Below, one piece after another: positions 39,943-51,815 of a stretch of 64,000 nucleotides of DNA. The translations under genes were made by a program, and so were the position numbers. Source of the stretch: Herbaspirillum sp. SJZ107 (GTDB lineage: Bacteria; Pseudomonadota; Gammaproteobacteria; Burkholderiales; Burkholderiaceae_D); contig NZ_VFNH01000002.1 of the NCBI RefSeq assembly GCF_006715485.1, forward strand, positions 744,001 through 808,000, in the 5' to 3' direction. The notes below the pieces were generated by a model. It saw only the letters and a program-made list of their open reading frames with translations, did not search any database and was not told where the DNA came from. The stretch's first letter is position 1. Each line of letters opens with the position of its first letter.

Positions 39943-42027
39943 TCAAGCCTGCATCCCGCTGTGGCGCAGCAGCGCGTCAATGTTCGGTTCGCGGCCGCGG
40001 AAGGCCTTGAACGATTCGAGCGCCGGACGCGAGCCGCCCACCGACAGGATCTCCTGGTGGAAGCGCTTGCCGGTCTGGTCCAGCAGCTCGCCGCCGCCGG
40101 CCTCGACCGCCTCTTCGAAGGCCGCATACGCGTCCGCCGACAGGACTTCCGCCCACTTGTAGCTATAGTACCCCGCCGCGTAACCGCCGGCAAAGATATG
40201 GCCGAACGAGTGCTGGAAGCGGTTGAACGATGGCGGCACCAGCACCGAGAACTTGCTGCGCACATCGTCCACCAGCGCCTGCACGGTCTGCTGGCTGTTG
40301 GGGTCGAAGTCGTAGTGCAGGTGCATGTCGATCAGCGAGAACTCGACCTGGCGCAGCGTCTGCATGCCGGACTGGAAGTTTTTCGCGGCCAGCATCTTGT
40401 CGTACAGCGCGCGCGGCAGCGGTTCGCCCGTTTTGACATGGGATGTCATCCCCTGGAGGACATCCCATTCCCAACAGAAGTTTTCCATGAACTGGGACGG
40501 CAGCTCGACCGCATCCCATTCCACGCCCGAGATGCCGGACACCGACAATTCGTCGACTTCGGTCAGCATGTGATGCAGGCCGTGGCCGAACTCGTGGAAC
40601 AGCGTGGTCACTTCGTCGTGCGTGAACAGCGACGGCTGCAGCTTGCCGTCGACTTGCGCCGGCGGGGTGAAGTTGCAGGTGAGGTAGGCGATCGGCGTCT
40701 GCACGATGCCGCCGGTAGTGAGCCTGCGGCCGCGGGCGTCGTCCATCCACGCCCCCTGGCCCTTGCCCGGACGCGCGTACAGGTCGAGGTAGAACTGGCC
40801 AATCAGCTGGCCGTTCTTTTCGATGCGGAAGAAGCGCACGTCCGGATGCCACACCGGTGCCTGGTCCAGGGCGATCGTCACGCCGAACAGGCGCGAGATC
40901 ACGCCGAACAGGCCGTCGATCACCTTGTGCTCGGGGAAGTACTGTTTGACTTCCTGGGCCGAGAAGGCGTAGCGCTTTTCGCGCAGCTTTTCGGAGGCGT
41001 AGGCCACGTCCCAGGCCTGCATGTCGGCGATGCCCAGCTCGTCCCTGGCAAACGTGCGCAGCTCTTCCAGGTCCTTCTCGGCATACGGACGCGCGCGGCG
41101 CGCCAGGTCTTCCAGGAACTCGATCACGTGTTCCGGGCTCTCGGCCATCTTCGGTTCCAGCGACACGTGGGCGAAACTGGTGAAATCGAGCAGCTTGGCT
41201 TCCTCGTCGCGCAGCTTCAGCAGCTGGGCGATGTTGCCCGTGTTGTCCCACTTCTCGACTTCCGAGAACACCACGCCCATTTCGGACGCCTTGGTGGCGT
41301 TGGCGCGGTAGATCTGTTCGCGCAGTTCGCGCTTGTCGGCGAACTGCAGGATCGGGAAATAGGACGGGAAATGCAGGCTGAATTGCCAGCCGCTCTTGCC
41401 GTCGCGCTCGGCCGCGGCACGGGCCGCGCTCTTGGCGTCGTCGGGCAGGCCGGCCAGGTCGGCTTCATCGGCGACCAGCAGCTTGAAATCGTTGGTGGCG
41501 TCCAGCACGTTTTCCGAGAAGCGGGTCGACAGCGCGGCCTGCTGCTCCTGGATTTCGGCGAAACGCTCCTTCTGCTTTTCCGGCAGCTCGGCGCCGCCCA
41601 GGCGGAAATCGCGCAGCGCGTTGTCGACGATGCGCTTGCGTGCCGGACTCAGGGTGACGAATTCCGGGCTGGCGTGCAGCGCCTTGTATTTGGCGAACAG
41701 CGCTTCGTTCTGGCCCAGCTCGGTGAAGAACTCGGTGACCTTCGGCTGGTTTTCGTTATAGACGGCACGCAGTTCCGGCGTGTCCATCACGTGGTTCAGG
41801 TGGTTCACCACGCCCCAGGCGCGGCCGAATTGCTCGGTCGCTTCCTCGAGCGGTACGACAAAATTGTCCCAGGTGACGGTGTCAAGGGGCGCTTCCAGCT
41901 GCGTCACCACCTCGCGCGCATGGGCGATCAGTTGATCGATCGCGGGAGTCACGTGTTCCGGACGGATCAGGTCGAAACGGGGCAGTCCCGAGAAGTCGAG
42001 AAGGGGATTGCTGGTGTCGATACTCAT
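39943..42027 (-). CDS. prlC: Oligopeptidase A (M3 family)
   Basis: A 694-residue cytoplasmic zinc peptidase of the thimet family that degrades short peptides, including cleaved signal peptides. The zinc motif HEFGH is at residues 478-482 in TLFHEFGHGLHHML. The downstream Glu ligand lies in the following helical segment VDELSVSGISGVEWDAVELPSQ. The start at 42027 has GGAAGGA upstream, better than the codon at 42066. It sits 28 bases downstream of folD. Confidence 0.96.
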   Translation of the reverse strand: MSIDTSNPLLDFSGLPRFDLIRPEHVTPAIDQLIAHAREVVTQLEAPLDTVTWDNFVVPLEEATEQFGRAWGVVNHLNHVMDTPELRAVYNENQPKVTEFFTELGQNEALFAKYKALHASPEFVTLSPARKRIVDNALRDFRLGGAELPEKQKERFAEIQEQQAALSTRFSENVLDATNDFKLLVADEADLAGLPDDAKSAARAAAERDGKSGWQFSLHFPSYFPILQFADKRELREQIYRANATKASEMGVVFSEVEKWDNTGNIAQLLKLRDEEAKLLDFTSFAHVSLEPKMAESPEHVIEFLEDLARRARPYAEKDLEELRTFARDELGIADMQAWDVAYASEKLREKRYAFSAQEVKQYFPEHKVIDGLFGVISRLFGVTIALDQAPVWHPDVRFFRIEKNGQLIGQFYLDLYARPGKGQGAWMDDARGRRLTTGGIVQTPIAYLTCNFTPPAQVDGKLQPSLFTHDEVTTLFHEFGHGLHHMLTEVDELSVSGISGVEWDAVELPSQFMENFCWEWDVLQGMTSHVKTGEPLPRALYDKMLAAKNFQSGMQTLRQVEFSLIDMHLHYDFDPNSQQTVQALVDDVRSKFSVLVPPSFNRFQHSFGHIFAGGYAAGYYSYKWAEVLSADAYAAFEEAVEAGGGELLDQTGKRFHQEILSVGGSRPALESFKAFRGREPNIDALLRHSGMQA

Positions 42028-42055
42028 GGTCTTCCTTCCATAGTCATGCGGTGGG

Positions 42056-42964
42056 TTATGCAACACCGGGCGCCGGGATCATGCCTGCTGCCTGTCCAGG
42101 GCGTTCCTGCTTCTTGCCGAGCACGCGTTCCGCGGATTCGACGGTATTCATCAACAGCATGGTAATCGTCATCGGACCGACGCCACCCGGCACCGGCGTC
42201 ACGTGCGAGGCCACTTCGCTGACGCCAGCGAAATCGACGTCGCCGCACAGCTTGCCCGCGTCGTCGCGGTTCATGCCGACGTCGATCACGATCGCGCCCG
42301 GTTTGACCATGTCGGCGGTCACGGTGTTGCGGCGGCCGACGGCGGCCACGATGACGTCGGCCTGGCGGGTGTGGTAGCCCAGGTCCGGCGTTGCGCTATG
42401 GCAGATGGTGACGGTTGCGTTGGCTTGCAAGAGCAGCAAGGCCATCGGCTTGCCGACCGTGTTCGAGCGGCCGATGACGACGGCGTGCTTGCCGCGCAAA
42501 TCGTAGCCGGTCGATTCGATCAGCTTCATGCAGCCGTACGGCGTGCACGGACGGAAGCCGGGCAGGTTGGCGACCAGTTCGCCGGCCGACAGCACCGAGT
42601 AGCCGTCCACGTCCTTGCTGGTGGCGATCGCCTCGATCACCTTCGACGAGTCGATGTGCTTCGGCAGCGGCATCTGCACCAGGATGCCGTGGATTGCCGG
42701 GTCTTCGTTCAGCGCGGCGATGCGATCCAGCAGTGCCTGTTCCGAAAAATCGGCCTCGTACTTCTCCAGCACCGAATGGAAGCCGACTTCGCCGCAGGCC
42801 TTGACCTTGTTGCGCACGTAGACGTGGCTGGCCGGGTCGTCGCCGACGATGATCACGGCCAGGCCCGGCTGGTGGCCGGCCTGGGTGAGGGTGGCGGCGC
42901 GCGCGGCGATGTCGGCACGCAGTTGTTTGGAAAGTTGGACTCCGTCGATCAGTTGGGCGGGCAT
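42056..42964 (-). CDS. folD: Methylenetetrahydrofolate dehydrogenase/cyclohydrolase
   Basis: A 302-residue bifunctional enzyme that interconverts 5,10-methylene-THF and 10-formyl-THF using NADP. It has the catalytic Lys/Tyr segment [15 protein letters not shown], the signature [13 protein letters not shown] and the nucleotide-binding [10 protein letters not shown]-terminal [12 protein letters not shown] is conserved. It is divergent from aceE. Confidence 0.97.
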   Translation of the reverse strand: MPAQLIDGVQLSKQLRADIAARAATLTQAGHQPGLAVIIVGDDPASHVYVRNKVKACGEVGFHSVLEKYEADFSEQALLDRIAALNEDPAIHGILVQMPLPKHIDSSKVIEAIATSKDVDGYSVLSAGELVANLPGFRPCTPYGCMKLIESTGYDLRGKHAVVIGRSNTVGKPMALLLLQANATVTICHSATPDLGYHTRQADVIVAAVGRRNTVTADMVKPGAIVIDVGMNRDDAGKLCGDVDFAGVSEVASHVTPVPGGVGPMTITMLLMNTVESAERVLGKKQERPGQAAGMIPAPGVA

Positions 42965-43289
42965 GGCTGGAAACTCACTGTCTGGACAAAAACGAAATTA
43001 TAAGCGGCGCAGGTATCGCGCGCCGTCCGCGGACGTTCATTGTCATATTTATAGATGCGTCCGCAGACCTCCAGAAATGACTGGTTTGACCCTGTCGACA
43101 GCGCGGGAATGCCGATTCCATGCGGCTTTCATAGGGGAATTCCATATTATGAAATTGAATATCGTATTTTGAAAAACGGCTGATCCACTGGTAAAATCGT
43201 CAGGCTTTATTAGGGAAGTCTTTTCTGCCACCAAACGTCCAAAGACATGACCAAGGTCGGGTGGGGCACCAACTCAAGGAGACGCAGTA
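42965..43289. other. Intergenic region between folD and aceE
   Basis: 325 bases without a convincing gene. It holds the aceE promoter at 43169-43197 and a leader of about 85 bases. A small minus-strand frame at 43049-43234 has no support. Confidence 0.7.
43169..43197 (+). promoter_or_regulatory. Promoter of the pyruvate dehydrogenase operon
   Basis: TTGAAA (43169-43174), 17 bases, TAAAAT (43192-43197). Predicted start near 43204. This is the best sigma-70 match between folD and aceE. Confidence 0.7.
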
Positions 43290-45986
<2,697 letters not shown>

Positions 45987-46013
45987 TGCTTGAGTGCTGA
46001 GATAGCGTATGAA

Positions 46014-46090
46014 CGTCATCCCCGCGAAGGCGGGGATCCAAGTTTGTAGCGACTCGCAAAACTTGGATTCCCGCCTGCGCGGGAATGACG
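46014..46090 (+). repeat. Inverted-repeat element with dRS3-like core, between aceE and aceF
   Basis: A 77-base element. The two ends (CGTCATCCCCG and CGGGAATGACG) face each other. Each arm has its own small palindrome: ATCCCC-N8-GGGGAT at 46018-46037 and ATTCCC-N8-GGGAAT at 46067-46086. The second fits the dRS3 consensus ATTCCC-N8-GGGAAT known from Neisseria. Transcribed as part of the operon it would fold into a strong stem. It may lower aceF expression or be a mobile repeat of the REP/MITE type. Confidence 0.8.
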
Positions 46091-46129
46091 CATCTTGGCT
46101 GAGCTAAAAATAACACGGAGCTAATAAAC

Positions 46130-47806
46130 ATGAGCATTGTGGAAGTCAAAGTCCCCGACATCGGCGACTTCAAGGAAGTGGAAGTCATCGAACTGATGGT
46201 CAAGCCGGGCGACACCATCAAGGTCGACCAGTCGCTGGTCACGGTGGAATCGGACAAGGCGAGCATGGAGATCCCTTCCAGCCACGCCGGCGTCGTCAAG
46301 GAAATCAAGGTCAAGGTCGGCGACAAGGTCGCCGAAGGTTCGCTGGTGCTGCTGGTCGAAGAAGCCGCCGGCGCCGAAGCCGCGCCGGCCGCGGCGCCCG
46401 CCGCCGCGCCTGCCGCTGCTGCGCCCGCCGCCGCACCTGCTGCTCCCGCTGCTGCCGCCGCACCGGCTGCGTCGGGTGGCATCGTCGAAGTCACCGTACC
46501 GGACATCGGCGACTTCAAGGAAGTCGAAGTCATCGAATTGATGGTGAAGCCGGGCGACCAGATCAAGGTCGACCAGTCGCTGATCACGGTCGAATCGGAC
46601 AAGGCCAGCATGGAGATCCCGTCCAGCCACGCCGGTACCGTCAAGGAAATCAAGGTCAAGGTCGGCGACAAGGTCGCCGAAGGTTCGCTGGTGCTGCTGG
46701 TCGAAGCGGCCGGTGGCGCCGCTGGCGAGGCGCAAGCGCCGAGCGCGCCTGCCGCAGCCTCGCCTGCTGCCGCACCGTCCGCAGCCGCACCGGCGCCGGC
46801 CGCCGCACCGGCTGCAGCGCCGGCCGCTGCACCGGCTGCAGCATCGGCCGCCGCGCCGGCCCCGAGCTTCGCCAGCGCCCACGCCTCGCCGTCGGTGCGT
46901 AAATTCGCCCGCGAACTGGGCGTGGACCTCGGCAAGGTCAAGGGTTCCGGTCCGAAGGGCCGCATCACCCAGCAGGACGTGCAGGGCTTCGTGAAAGGCG
47001 TGATGAGCGCACCTCCGGCCGCCGCACCGGCCCCGGCCGCCGCTGGCGCCGGCGTCGGCGGCATCAACCTGCTGCCGTGGCCGTCGCTCGACTTCAGCAA
47101 GTTCGGCCCGACCGAATCGCAGCCGCTGGCCCGCATCAAGAAGATCAGTGGCCAGAACCTGCATCGCAACTGGGTCATGATCCCGCACGTCACGCATTTC
47201 GAAGATGCCGACGTCACCGACCTGGAAGCCTTCCGCGTCGAGTCCAACGCCGCCTATGCGAAAGCCAAGTCGCCGACCAAGCTGACCATGCTGGCCTTCG
47301 TGATCAAGGCGTCGGTTGCCGCGCTGAAGAAGTTCCCGGCGTTTAATTCGTCGCTGGACGAGCCGAACGGCGCGCTGATCCTGAAGCAGTACTACAACAT
47401 CGGCTTCGCGGCCGACACCCCGAACGGCCTGGTGGTCCCGGTCATCAAGGACGCCGACAAGAAGTCGATCTCGCAGATCGCCACCGAAATGGGCGAGCTG
47501 TCGGCACAGGCGCGCGAAGGCAAGCTGTCGCCGTCGAACATGCAGGGCGCGACCTTCACCATCTCGTCGCTGGGCGGCATCGGCGGTACCGCGTTCACCC
47601 CGATCATCAACGCACCGGAAGTGGCCATCCTGGGCCTGTCCAAGTCGTCGATGAAGCCGGTGTGGGACGGTTCGAGCTTCCAGCCGCGCCTGACCCTGCC
47701 GCTGTCGCTGTCCTACGACCACCGCGTGATCGACGGCGCCGGTGCTGCCCGCTTCGCGGCCTACCTGGCCGACGTGCTGGCCGACCTGCGCAAGACGCTG
47801 CTGTAA
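46130..47806 (+). CDS. aceF: Dihydrolipoamide acetyltransferase E2, two lipoyl domains
   Basis: A 558-residue core subunit. Two nearly identical lipoyl domains (about 2-77 and 120-197), each with the lipoylated Lys in [11 protein letters not shown], are separated by long Ala/Pro linkers. A peripheral-subunit-binding domain follows (about 247-287, [26 protein letters not shown]), then the catalytic domain with His531 and Asp535 in SYDHRVIDG. It makes acetyl-CoA from acetyl-lipoate. Confidence 0.97.
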   Translation: MSIVEVKVPDIGDFKEVEVIELMVKPGDTIKVDQSLVTVESDKASMEIPSSHAGVVKEIKVKVGDKVAEGSLVLLVEEAAGAEAAPAAAPAAAPAAAAPAAAPAAPAAAAAPAASGGIVEVTVPDIGDFKEVEVIELMVKPGDQIKVDQSLITVESDKASMEIPSSHAGTVKEIKVKVGDKVAEGSLVLLVEAAGGAAGEAQAPSAPAAASPAAAPSAAAPAPAAAPAAAPAAAPAAASAAAPAPSFASAHASPSVRKFARELGVDLGKVKGSGPKGRITQQDVQGFVKGVMSAPPAAAPAPAAAGAGVGGINLLPWPSLDFSKFGPTESQPLARIKKISGQNLHRNWVMIPHVTHFEDADVTDLEAFRVESNAAYAKAKSPTKLTMLAFVIKASVAALKKFPAFNSSLDEPNGALILKQYYNIGFAADTPNGLVVPVIKDADKKSISQIATEMGELSAQAREGKLSPSNMQGATFTISSLGGIGGTAFTPIINAPEVAILGLSKSSMKPVWDGSSFQPRLTLPLSLSYDHRVIDGAGAARFAAYLADVLADLRKTLL

Positions 47807-47819
47807 GGAGCCGACCACT

Positions 47820-49688
47820 ATGAGTACCGTTGAAGTCAAAGTACCGAACATCGGCGATTTCAAGGACGTCGAAATCATCGAGCTGATGGTCAAGCCGGGC
47901 GACACCATCAAGGTCGACCAGTCGCTGGTCACCGTCGAATCCGACAAGGCGAGCATGGAGATCCCGTCCACGCACGCCGGCGTCGTGCAGGAACTGAAGG
48001 TCAAGGTCGGCGACAAGGTGAACGAAGGTTCGCTGCTGCTGACGATCAGTGAAGAAGCCGGCGCCGCAGCCTCCGCTCCCGCTGCCGCTCCGGCCCCTGC
48101 GGCTGGTGCAGCCTCGGACAAGCCGGCCGCCCAGATCGGCGCCCAGGCCGTGGCACCGACCGCCGCTGCCGGCCCGACCGACTCGTACGCGCCGGCCCAT
48201 AAAGCCGATGCGGCCGCACCGAACTCGGTACCGGCACCGAACGCGTCGAGCTACAGCGGCCAGGTTGACGTCGAATGCGAAATGATGGTCCTGGGCGCGG
48301 GTCCGGGCGGCTACTCGGCCGCCTTCCGCTCGGCCGACCTGGGCATGAACACCGTGCTGGTCGAGAAGTACGCGACCCTGGGCGGCGTCTGCCTGAACGT
48401 GGGCTGCATCCCGTCCAAGGCGCTGCTGCACGTGGCGCACATCATGGACGAGACCGCGCACATGGCCGACCTGGGCGTCAGCTTCGCCAAGCCCGACGTC
48501 GACATCGACAAGCTGCGCGCCTATAAAGACGGCGTGATCAAGACCATGACCGGCGGCCTGGCCGGCATGGCCAAGGGCCGCAAGGTCAACGTGGTGCAGG
48601 GCGTGGGCAAGTTCCTCTCCCCGAACCACATCGAAGTCACGGCAGCGGATGGCGGCAAGAAGGTCGTCCGCTTCCAGAAGGCGATCATCGCGGCCGGTTC
48701 CTCGGTCGTCAAATTGCCTTTCGTGCCGGAAGACCCGCGCATCGTCGACTCGACCGGCGCGCTGGAACTGCGCCAGGTGCCGAAGCGCATGCTGGTCATC
48801 GGCGGCGGCATCATCGGCCTGGAAATGGCGACCGTGTACTCGACCCTGGGTGCGCGCATCGACGTGGTCGAGATGATGGACGGCCTGATGCAGGGCGCCG
48901 ACCGCGAGGCCGTCAAGGTCTGGCAGAAGTACAACGCGCACCGCTTCGACAACATCATGTTGAAGACCAAGACCGTCGGCGTGGAAGCGCTGCCGGAAGG
49001 GATCAAGGTCACGTTCGAGTCGGCCGAGGAAGGCAAGCCTGCACCGGAAGCGCAGACCTACGACCTGGTGCTGGTGGCCGTCGGCCGCAGCCCGAACGGC
49101 AAGAAGATCGGTGCCGAGGCAGCCGGCGTGGCAGTGACCGACCGCGGCTTCATTGGAGTCGATGGCCAGATGCGCACCAACGTGCCGCACATCTTCGCCA
49201 TCGGCGACCTGGTCGGCCAGCCGATGCTGGCCCACAAGGCAGTGCATGAAGCCCACGTCGCCGCCGAAGCCGCGCACGGCGAGAAGGCCTTCTTCGATGC
49301 CAAGGTGATCCCGTCGGTGGCTTACACCGATCCGGAAGTGGCATGGGCCGGCCTCACCGAGGACGAAGCCAAGGCAAAAGGCATCAAGGTCGAGAAGGGC
49401 CACTTCCCGTGGGCCGCCTCGGGCCGCGCCGTCGCCAACGGCCGCGCCGAAGGCTTCACCAAGCTGCTGTTCGACGCCGAAACCCACCGCATCGTCGGCG
49501 GCACCATCGTCGGCACCAATGCCGGCGACATGATCGGCGAAGTGGCGCTGGCCATCGAGATGGGCGCCGACGGCGTCGACATCGGCAAGACCATCCACCC
49601 GCACCCGACGCTGGGCGAGTCGATCGGCATGGCTGCCGAAGTCTACGAAGGCAGCTGCACGGACTTGCCGCCGCCGCGCAAGCGTTGA
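47820..49688 (+). CDS. lpdA: Dihydrolipoamide dehydrogenase E3 with N-terminal lipoyl domain
   Basis: A 622-residue FAD enzyme that reoxidises the lipoyl groups of the complex. The lipoyl domain (about 2-78, Lys in [11 protein letters not shown]) is fused through an Ala/Pro linker to the E3 part, a form common in betaproteobacteria. The redox disulfide is Cys191-Cys196 in GGVCLNVGCIPSK. The NAD site is VIGGGIIGLEMATVY. The catalytic His/Glu is in HPHPTLGE near the end. AAGGAG precedes the ATG 13 bases after aceF. Confidence 0.97.
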   Translation: MSTVEVKVPNIGDFKDVEIIELMVKPGDTIKVDQSLVTVESDKASMEIPSTHAGVVQELKVKVGDKVNEGSLLLTISEEAGAAASAPAAAPAPAAGAASDKPAAQIGAQAVAPTAAAGPTDSYAPAHKADAAAPNSVPAPNASSYSGQVDVECEMMVLGAGPGGYSAAFRSADLGMNTVLVEKYATLGGVCLNVGCIPSKALLHVAHIMDETAHMADLGVSFAKPDVDIDKLRAYKDGVIKTMTGGLAGMAKGRKVNVVQGVGKFLSPNHIEVTAADGGKKVVRFQKAIIAAGSSVVKLPFVPEDPRIVDSTGALELRQVPKRMLVIGGGIIGLEMATVYSTLGARIDVVEMMDGLMQGADREAVKVWQKYNAHRFDNIMLKTKTVGVEALPEGIKVTFESAEEGKPAPEAQTYDLVLVAVGRSPNGKKIGAEAAGVAVTDRGFIGVDGQMRTNVPHIFAIGDLVGQPMLAHKAVHEAHVAAEAAHGEKAFFDAKVIPSVAYTDPEVAWAGLTEDEAKAKGIKVEKGHFPWAASGRAVANGRAEGFTKLLFDAETHRIVGGTIVGTNAGDMIGEVALAIEMGADGVDIGKTIHPHPTLGESIGMAAEVYEGSCTDLPPPRKR

Positions 49689-49715
49689 TCGGTCATCAGT
49701 AGGTTGAAACGGAAG

Positions 49716-49741
49716 CCGGGACCATGTGTCCCGGTTTTTTT
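49716..49741 (+). terminator. Intrinsic terminator of the aceE-aceF-lpdA operon
   Basis: CCGGGAC and GTCCCGG arms around a five-base loop, followed by seven T residues. It lies 27 bases after the lpdA stop codon. Confidence 0.9.
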
Positions 49742-50047
49742 ATACCGGCGCCGGCCGCGGGACCCATGAGCGGAACGTGTATTTGCTGACGACCCGCAGC
49801 TCTTCAAACAACATGTGGACCGTCGCATCGACAACCGCCGATTCCGGCAGCCACGCGCCATCGCGGCTGCGTCCGATTTTGAAGCGGGTCCGGGCCACGG
49901 CGGCGTATTGCGGATTGTCGTTACCGATGCATCGAGCGCCTGCCTGGCCTTTTGCCAAAGCGGATCGATCGTCGGCGCCGCTGCAGCATGGGAAGAAAGC
50001 ACCGATAGGGTCAGCGCAAAAAAACAGGGGCGAAATGGTGGTCGCAT
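49740..50047 (-). pseudogene. Exported protein gene, apparently frameshifted
   Basis: One frame starts at 50047 with a convincing signal peptide (MRPPFRPCFFALTLSVLSSHAAAAP) and continues DPLWQKARQALDAS. After that the sense-looking sequence moves to another frame: GNDNPQYAAVARTRFKIG, then RDGAWLPESAVVDATVHMLFEEL, ending in WVPRPAPV at 49740. A single-base change near 49920-49930 would join them into one protein of about 100 residues. It could be a true pseudogene, a programmed shift or a sequence error. The gene follows the M50 protease gene by 79 bases on the same strand. Family not recognised. Confidence 0.5.
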
Positions 50048-50126
50048 GACTGGGTTGGGCAATGTGGACATCGCTGCAAATAAAAACCTGGGACACGGGA
50101 ATAGCGGCATAAATCAGCGGCGCACA

Positions 50127-50702
50127 TCATGCGGCGCTGATCGGTGCGCGGCCGCGAAGTTCGCGCAAGATACCGTGTCCATCCAGGCCGGTTATCGGCA
50201 ACATATTGCACAACGCAACAAGGATTGCGGTTTCAGCTGCGAGATATAACCAGGTACCTTGCGCCGTCAGCGCCAGTGCAATCATCGCGAGGGCCATCTG
50301 CCCTACGATGCCGCCGAACAAGACAGCCAGCCGGTCGGCCCTCGTCATCGCGGAAAAGCCTGGGATGGTGGTGAAACAATAGGGCATGCAGGCCATTGTC
50401 CCGAGTCTCACCTCGCCGATACCACCACCGCGCCTGAGGCCAACTGCTGCATGGCATAACTCGTGGAACAGGATGGATACGAACACAAGCGCCAATACGG
50501 CAGCCTTGGCAATACCGTCGAGTTCAGCATAATCATGGAAAAACCCCGCGTGAGCCGGCAGATTGGCGGCCAGCCAGGCGCTTTCCAGGATCAGTGCTGC
50601 GCCCATCGTGACCGGTCCGCACAGCCAGGCGATCGGTGCAGCGAGTAGGCGCACGACCTGACGCGGCAATAAAACAATCGAGGCACGCTTTTTCATTTTC
50701 AT
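50127..50702 (-). CDS. M50-family membrane metalloprotease
   Basis: A 191-residue membrane protein with about five hydrophobic helices. The zinc motif HELCH is at residues 80-84 inside a helix (VSILFHELCHAAVG). The second motif, Asn166-x2-Pro169 then Leu-Asp174-Gly (NMLPITGLDGHG), gives the third ligand. Both are typical of the M50 (site-2 protease) group, which cuts within membranes. It has no PDZ or CBS domain. Small M50 proteins like this often accompany peptide export or maturation genes. It follows an LpxL-like gene by 48 bases, downstream of a 48-residue peptide gene. Confidence 0.85.
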   Translation of the reverse strand: MKMKKRASIVLLPRQVVRLLAAPIAWLCGPVTMGAALILESAWLAANLPAHAGFFHDYAELDGIAKAAVLALVFVSILFHELCHAAVGLRRGGGIGEVRLGTMACMPYCFTTIPGFSAMTRADRLAVLFGGIVGQMALAMIALALTAQGTWLYLAAETAILVALCNMLPITGLDGHGILRELRGRAPISAA

Positions 50703-50750
50703 CGACAGGCTGCGCGGCCGCCATTCTCATCACCCGAAAATGCACGCGAA

Positions 50751-51713
50751 TCAAAAATATATGACGTCGTCATGATCCACGCCCGTCAGTTGCCGCACCA
50801 GGTGCTTGATCGTGGCCGAGGCTGCATCCCGGTTGTCGTCCAGGCCGAGTTGTTCCTCGATGTACCGGGTGGCGGCGGCGCCCAGTTTCCAGTAGCGCTG
50901 CCGCGTGGCGACGGCCACGTAGCGGTGCGCACCGATCAGAAACGTGGTCAGGTCATTGCATGGGTGGCCGCCCCGGTAGTACATGTGCATCTCGCAAAAC
51001 CGTTCGAAATGCCCAGGATGGCGTTCGATCAAATCCGCCAGGATGTCGAAACTGGCCTGCTGCGACGAATGGCCGTGGAAGACGATATCGAAGGCGTCCC
51101 CGTTGGGCACGCACAGGACCAGGGTCGGCAACAGGTCCAGGCGATCTGCGATCTTGAAAATCGAGCGGCTGGCCTGGATTTCTCCTGCGCCGAGCTTGAA
51201 ATATTCATACCGGCGGTCCTTGATCACCGTGCGATGCCAGGGCACGTCGATCAGGGAAACCACCAATTCTCCCGCATCGACCGCGCGCCGGATCTTGCGC
51301 AACTGGGAGAAATCGCTGCGGATGATTGTTGCGACGACACCGGCTTCGGCAAGGCTGTCGACGAGGTAATCCTCGAATTCCTTCGGCGGCGTGCCGACCA
51401 CGATATGAAGGTTCTTTTTATAGTGCCGGGCCAGCGCGATCGAGACGAAGGTATAGGCCGAAAAATGCGCTGTCACGAACAGGCAGCCGGTTGGCTGCTC
51501 GGCCGGGAAATCGACCAGATTGACCGACGAGACCTTGTAGAACTGTCCGGCAACGCGTTGCGTGAAACAGGTATTGAAGACGTTTTTCCAGGTATCGGCG
51601 CAGGCGAGTGCCCGGTCCCGGTTCATGCCGTAGCGGCGTGCATTCAGATACACGGCCGACGGACGCAGTTTTTGCAAGGGAACTTCATCGAATATGCCTG
51701 CAGCAGATGCCAT
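50751..51713 (-). CDS. LpxL/HtrB-like acyltransferase homologue, catalytic acid missing
   Basis: A 320-residue protein resembling the LpxL/HtrB lysophospholipid-type acyltransferases. Blocks in order: FVTAHFSAYTFVSIALA, then VVATIIRSDFSQLRKIRRAVDAGELVVSLIDVPW, then YFKLGAGEIQASRSIFKIADRLDLLPTLVL. The family motif His-x4-Asp/Glu reads His83-x4-Thr88 here, so the usual acid is absent. It has no N-terminal membrane anchor, unlike LpxL. It may transfer an acyl group by a different mechanism, or only bind. It lies 102 bases after a small peptide gene and 48 bases before an M50 protease gene. Confidence 0.65.
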   Translation of the reverse strand: MASAAGIFDEVPLQKLRPSAVYLNARRYGMNRDRALACADTWKNVFNTCFTQRVAGQFYKVSSVNLVDFPAEQPTGCLFVTAHFSAYTFVSIALARHYKKNLHIVVGTPPKEFEDYLVDSLAEAGVVATIIRSDFSQLRKIRRAVDAGELVVSLIDVPWHRTVIKDRRYEYFKLGAGEIQASRSIFKIADRLDLLPTLVLCVPNGDAFDIVFHGHSSQQASFDILADLIERHPGHFERFCEMHMYYRGGHPCNDLTTFLIGAHRYVAVATRQRYWKLGAAATRYIEEQLGLDDNRDAASATIKHLVRQLTGVDHDDVIYF

Positions 51714-51815
51714 GACGATTCCAATCCTCTATGCGGATATCGGTGCAAAGCTTTCGAAATGGCGCACAGCGGCGCCCCGAGAAACCAGGACGCGGACGCC
51801 CTGGAAAAGCCGGCA

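Noticed and set aside
38263..42165. Plus-strand open frame of 1300 codons
   Set aside because: Antisense of DUF2486, holC, the glutaredoxin-like gene and prlC, all of which have clear family motifs.
43049..43234. Minus-strand frame of 61 codons upstream of aceE
   Set aside because: No ribosome binding site, no recognisable product, and it covers the aceE promoter.
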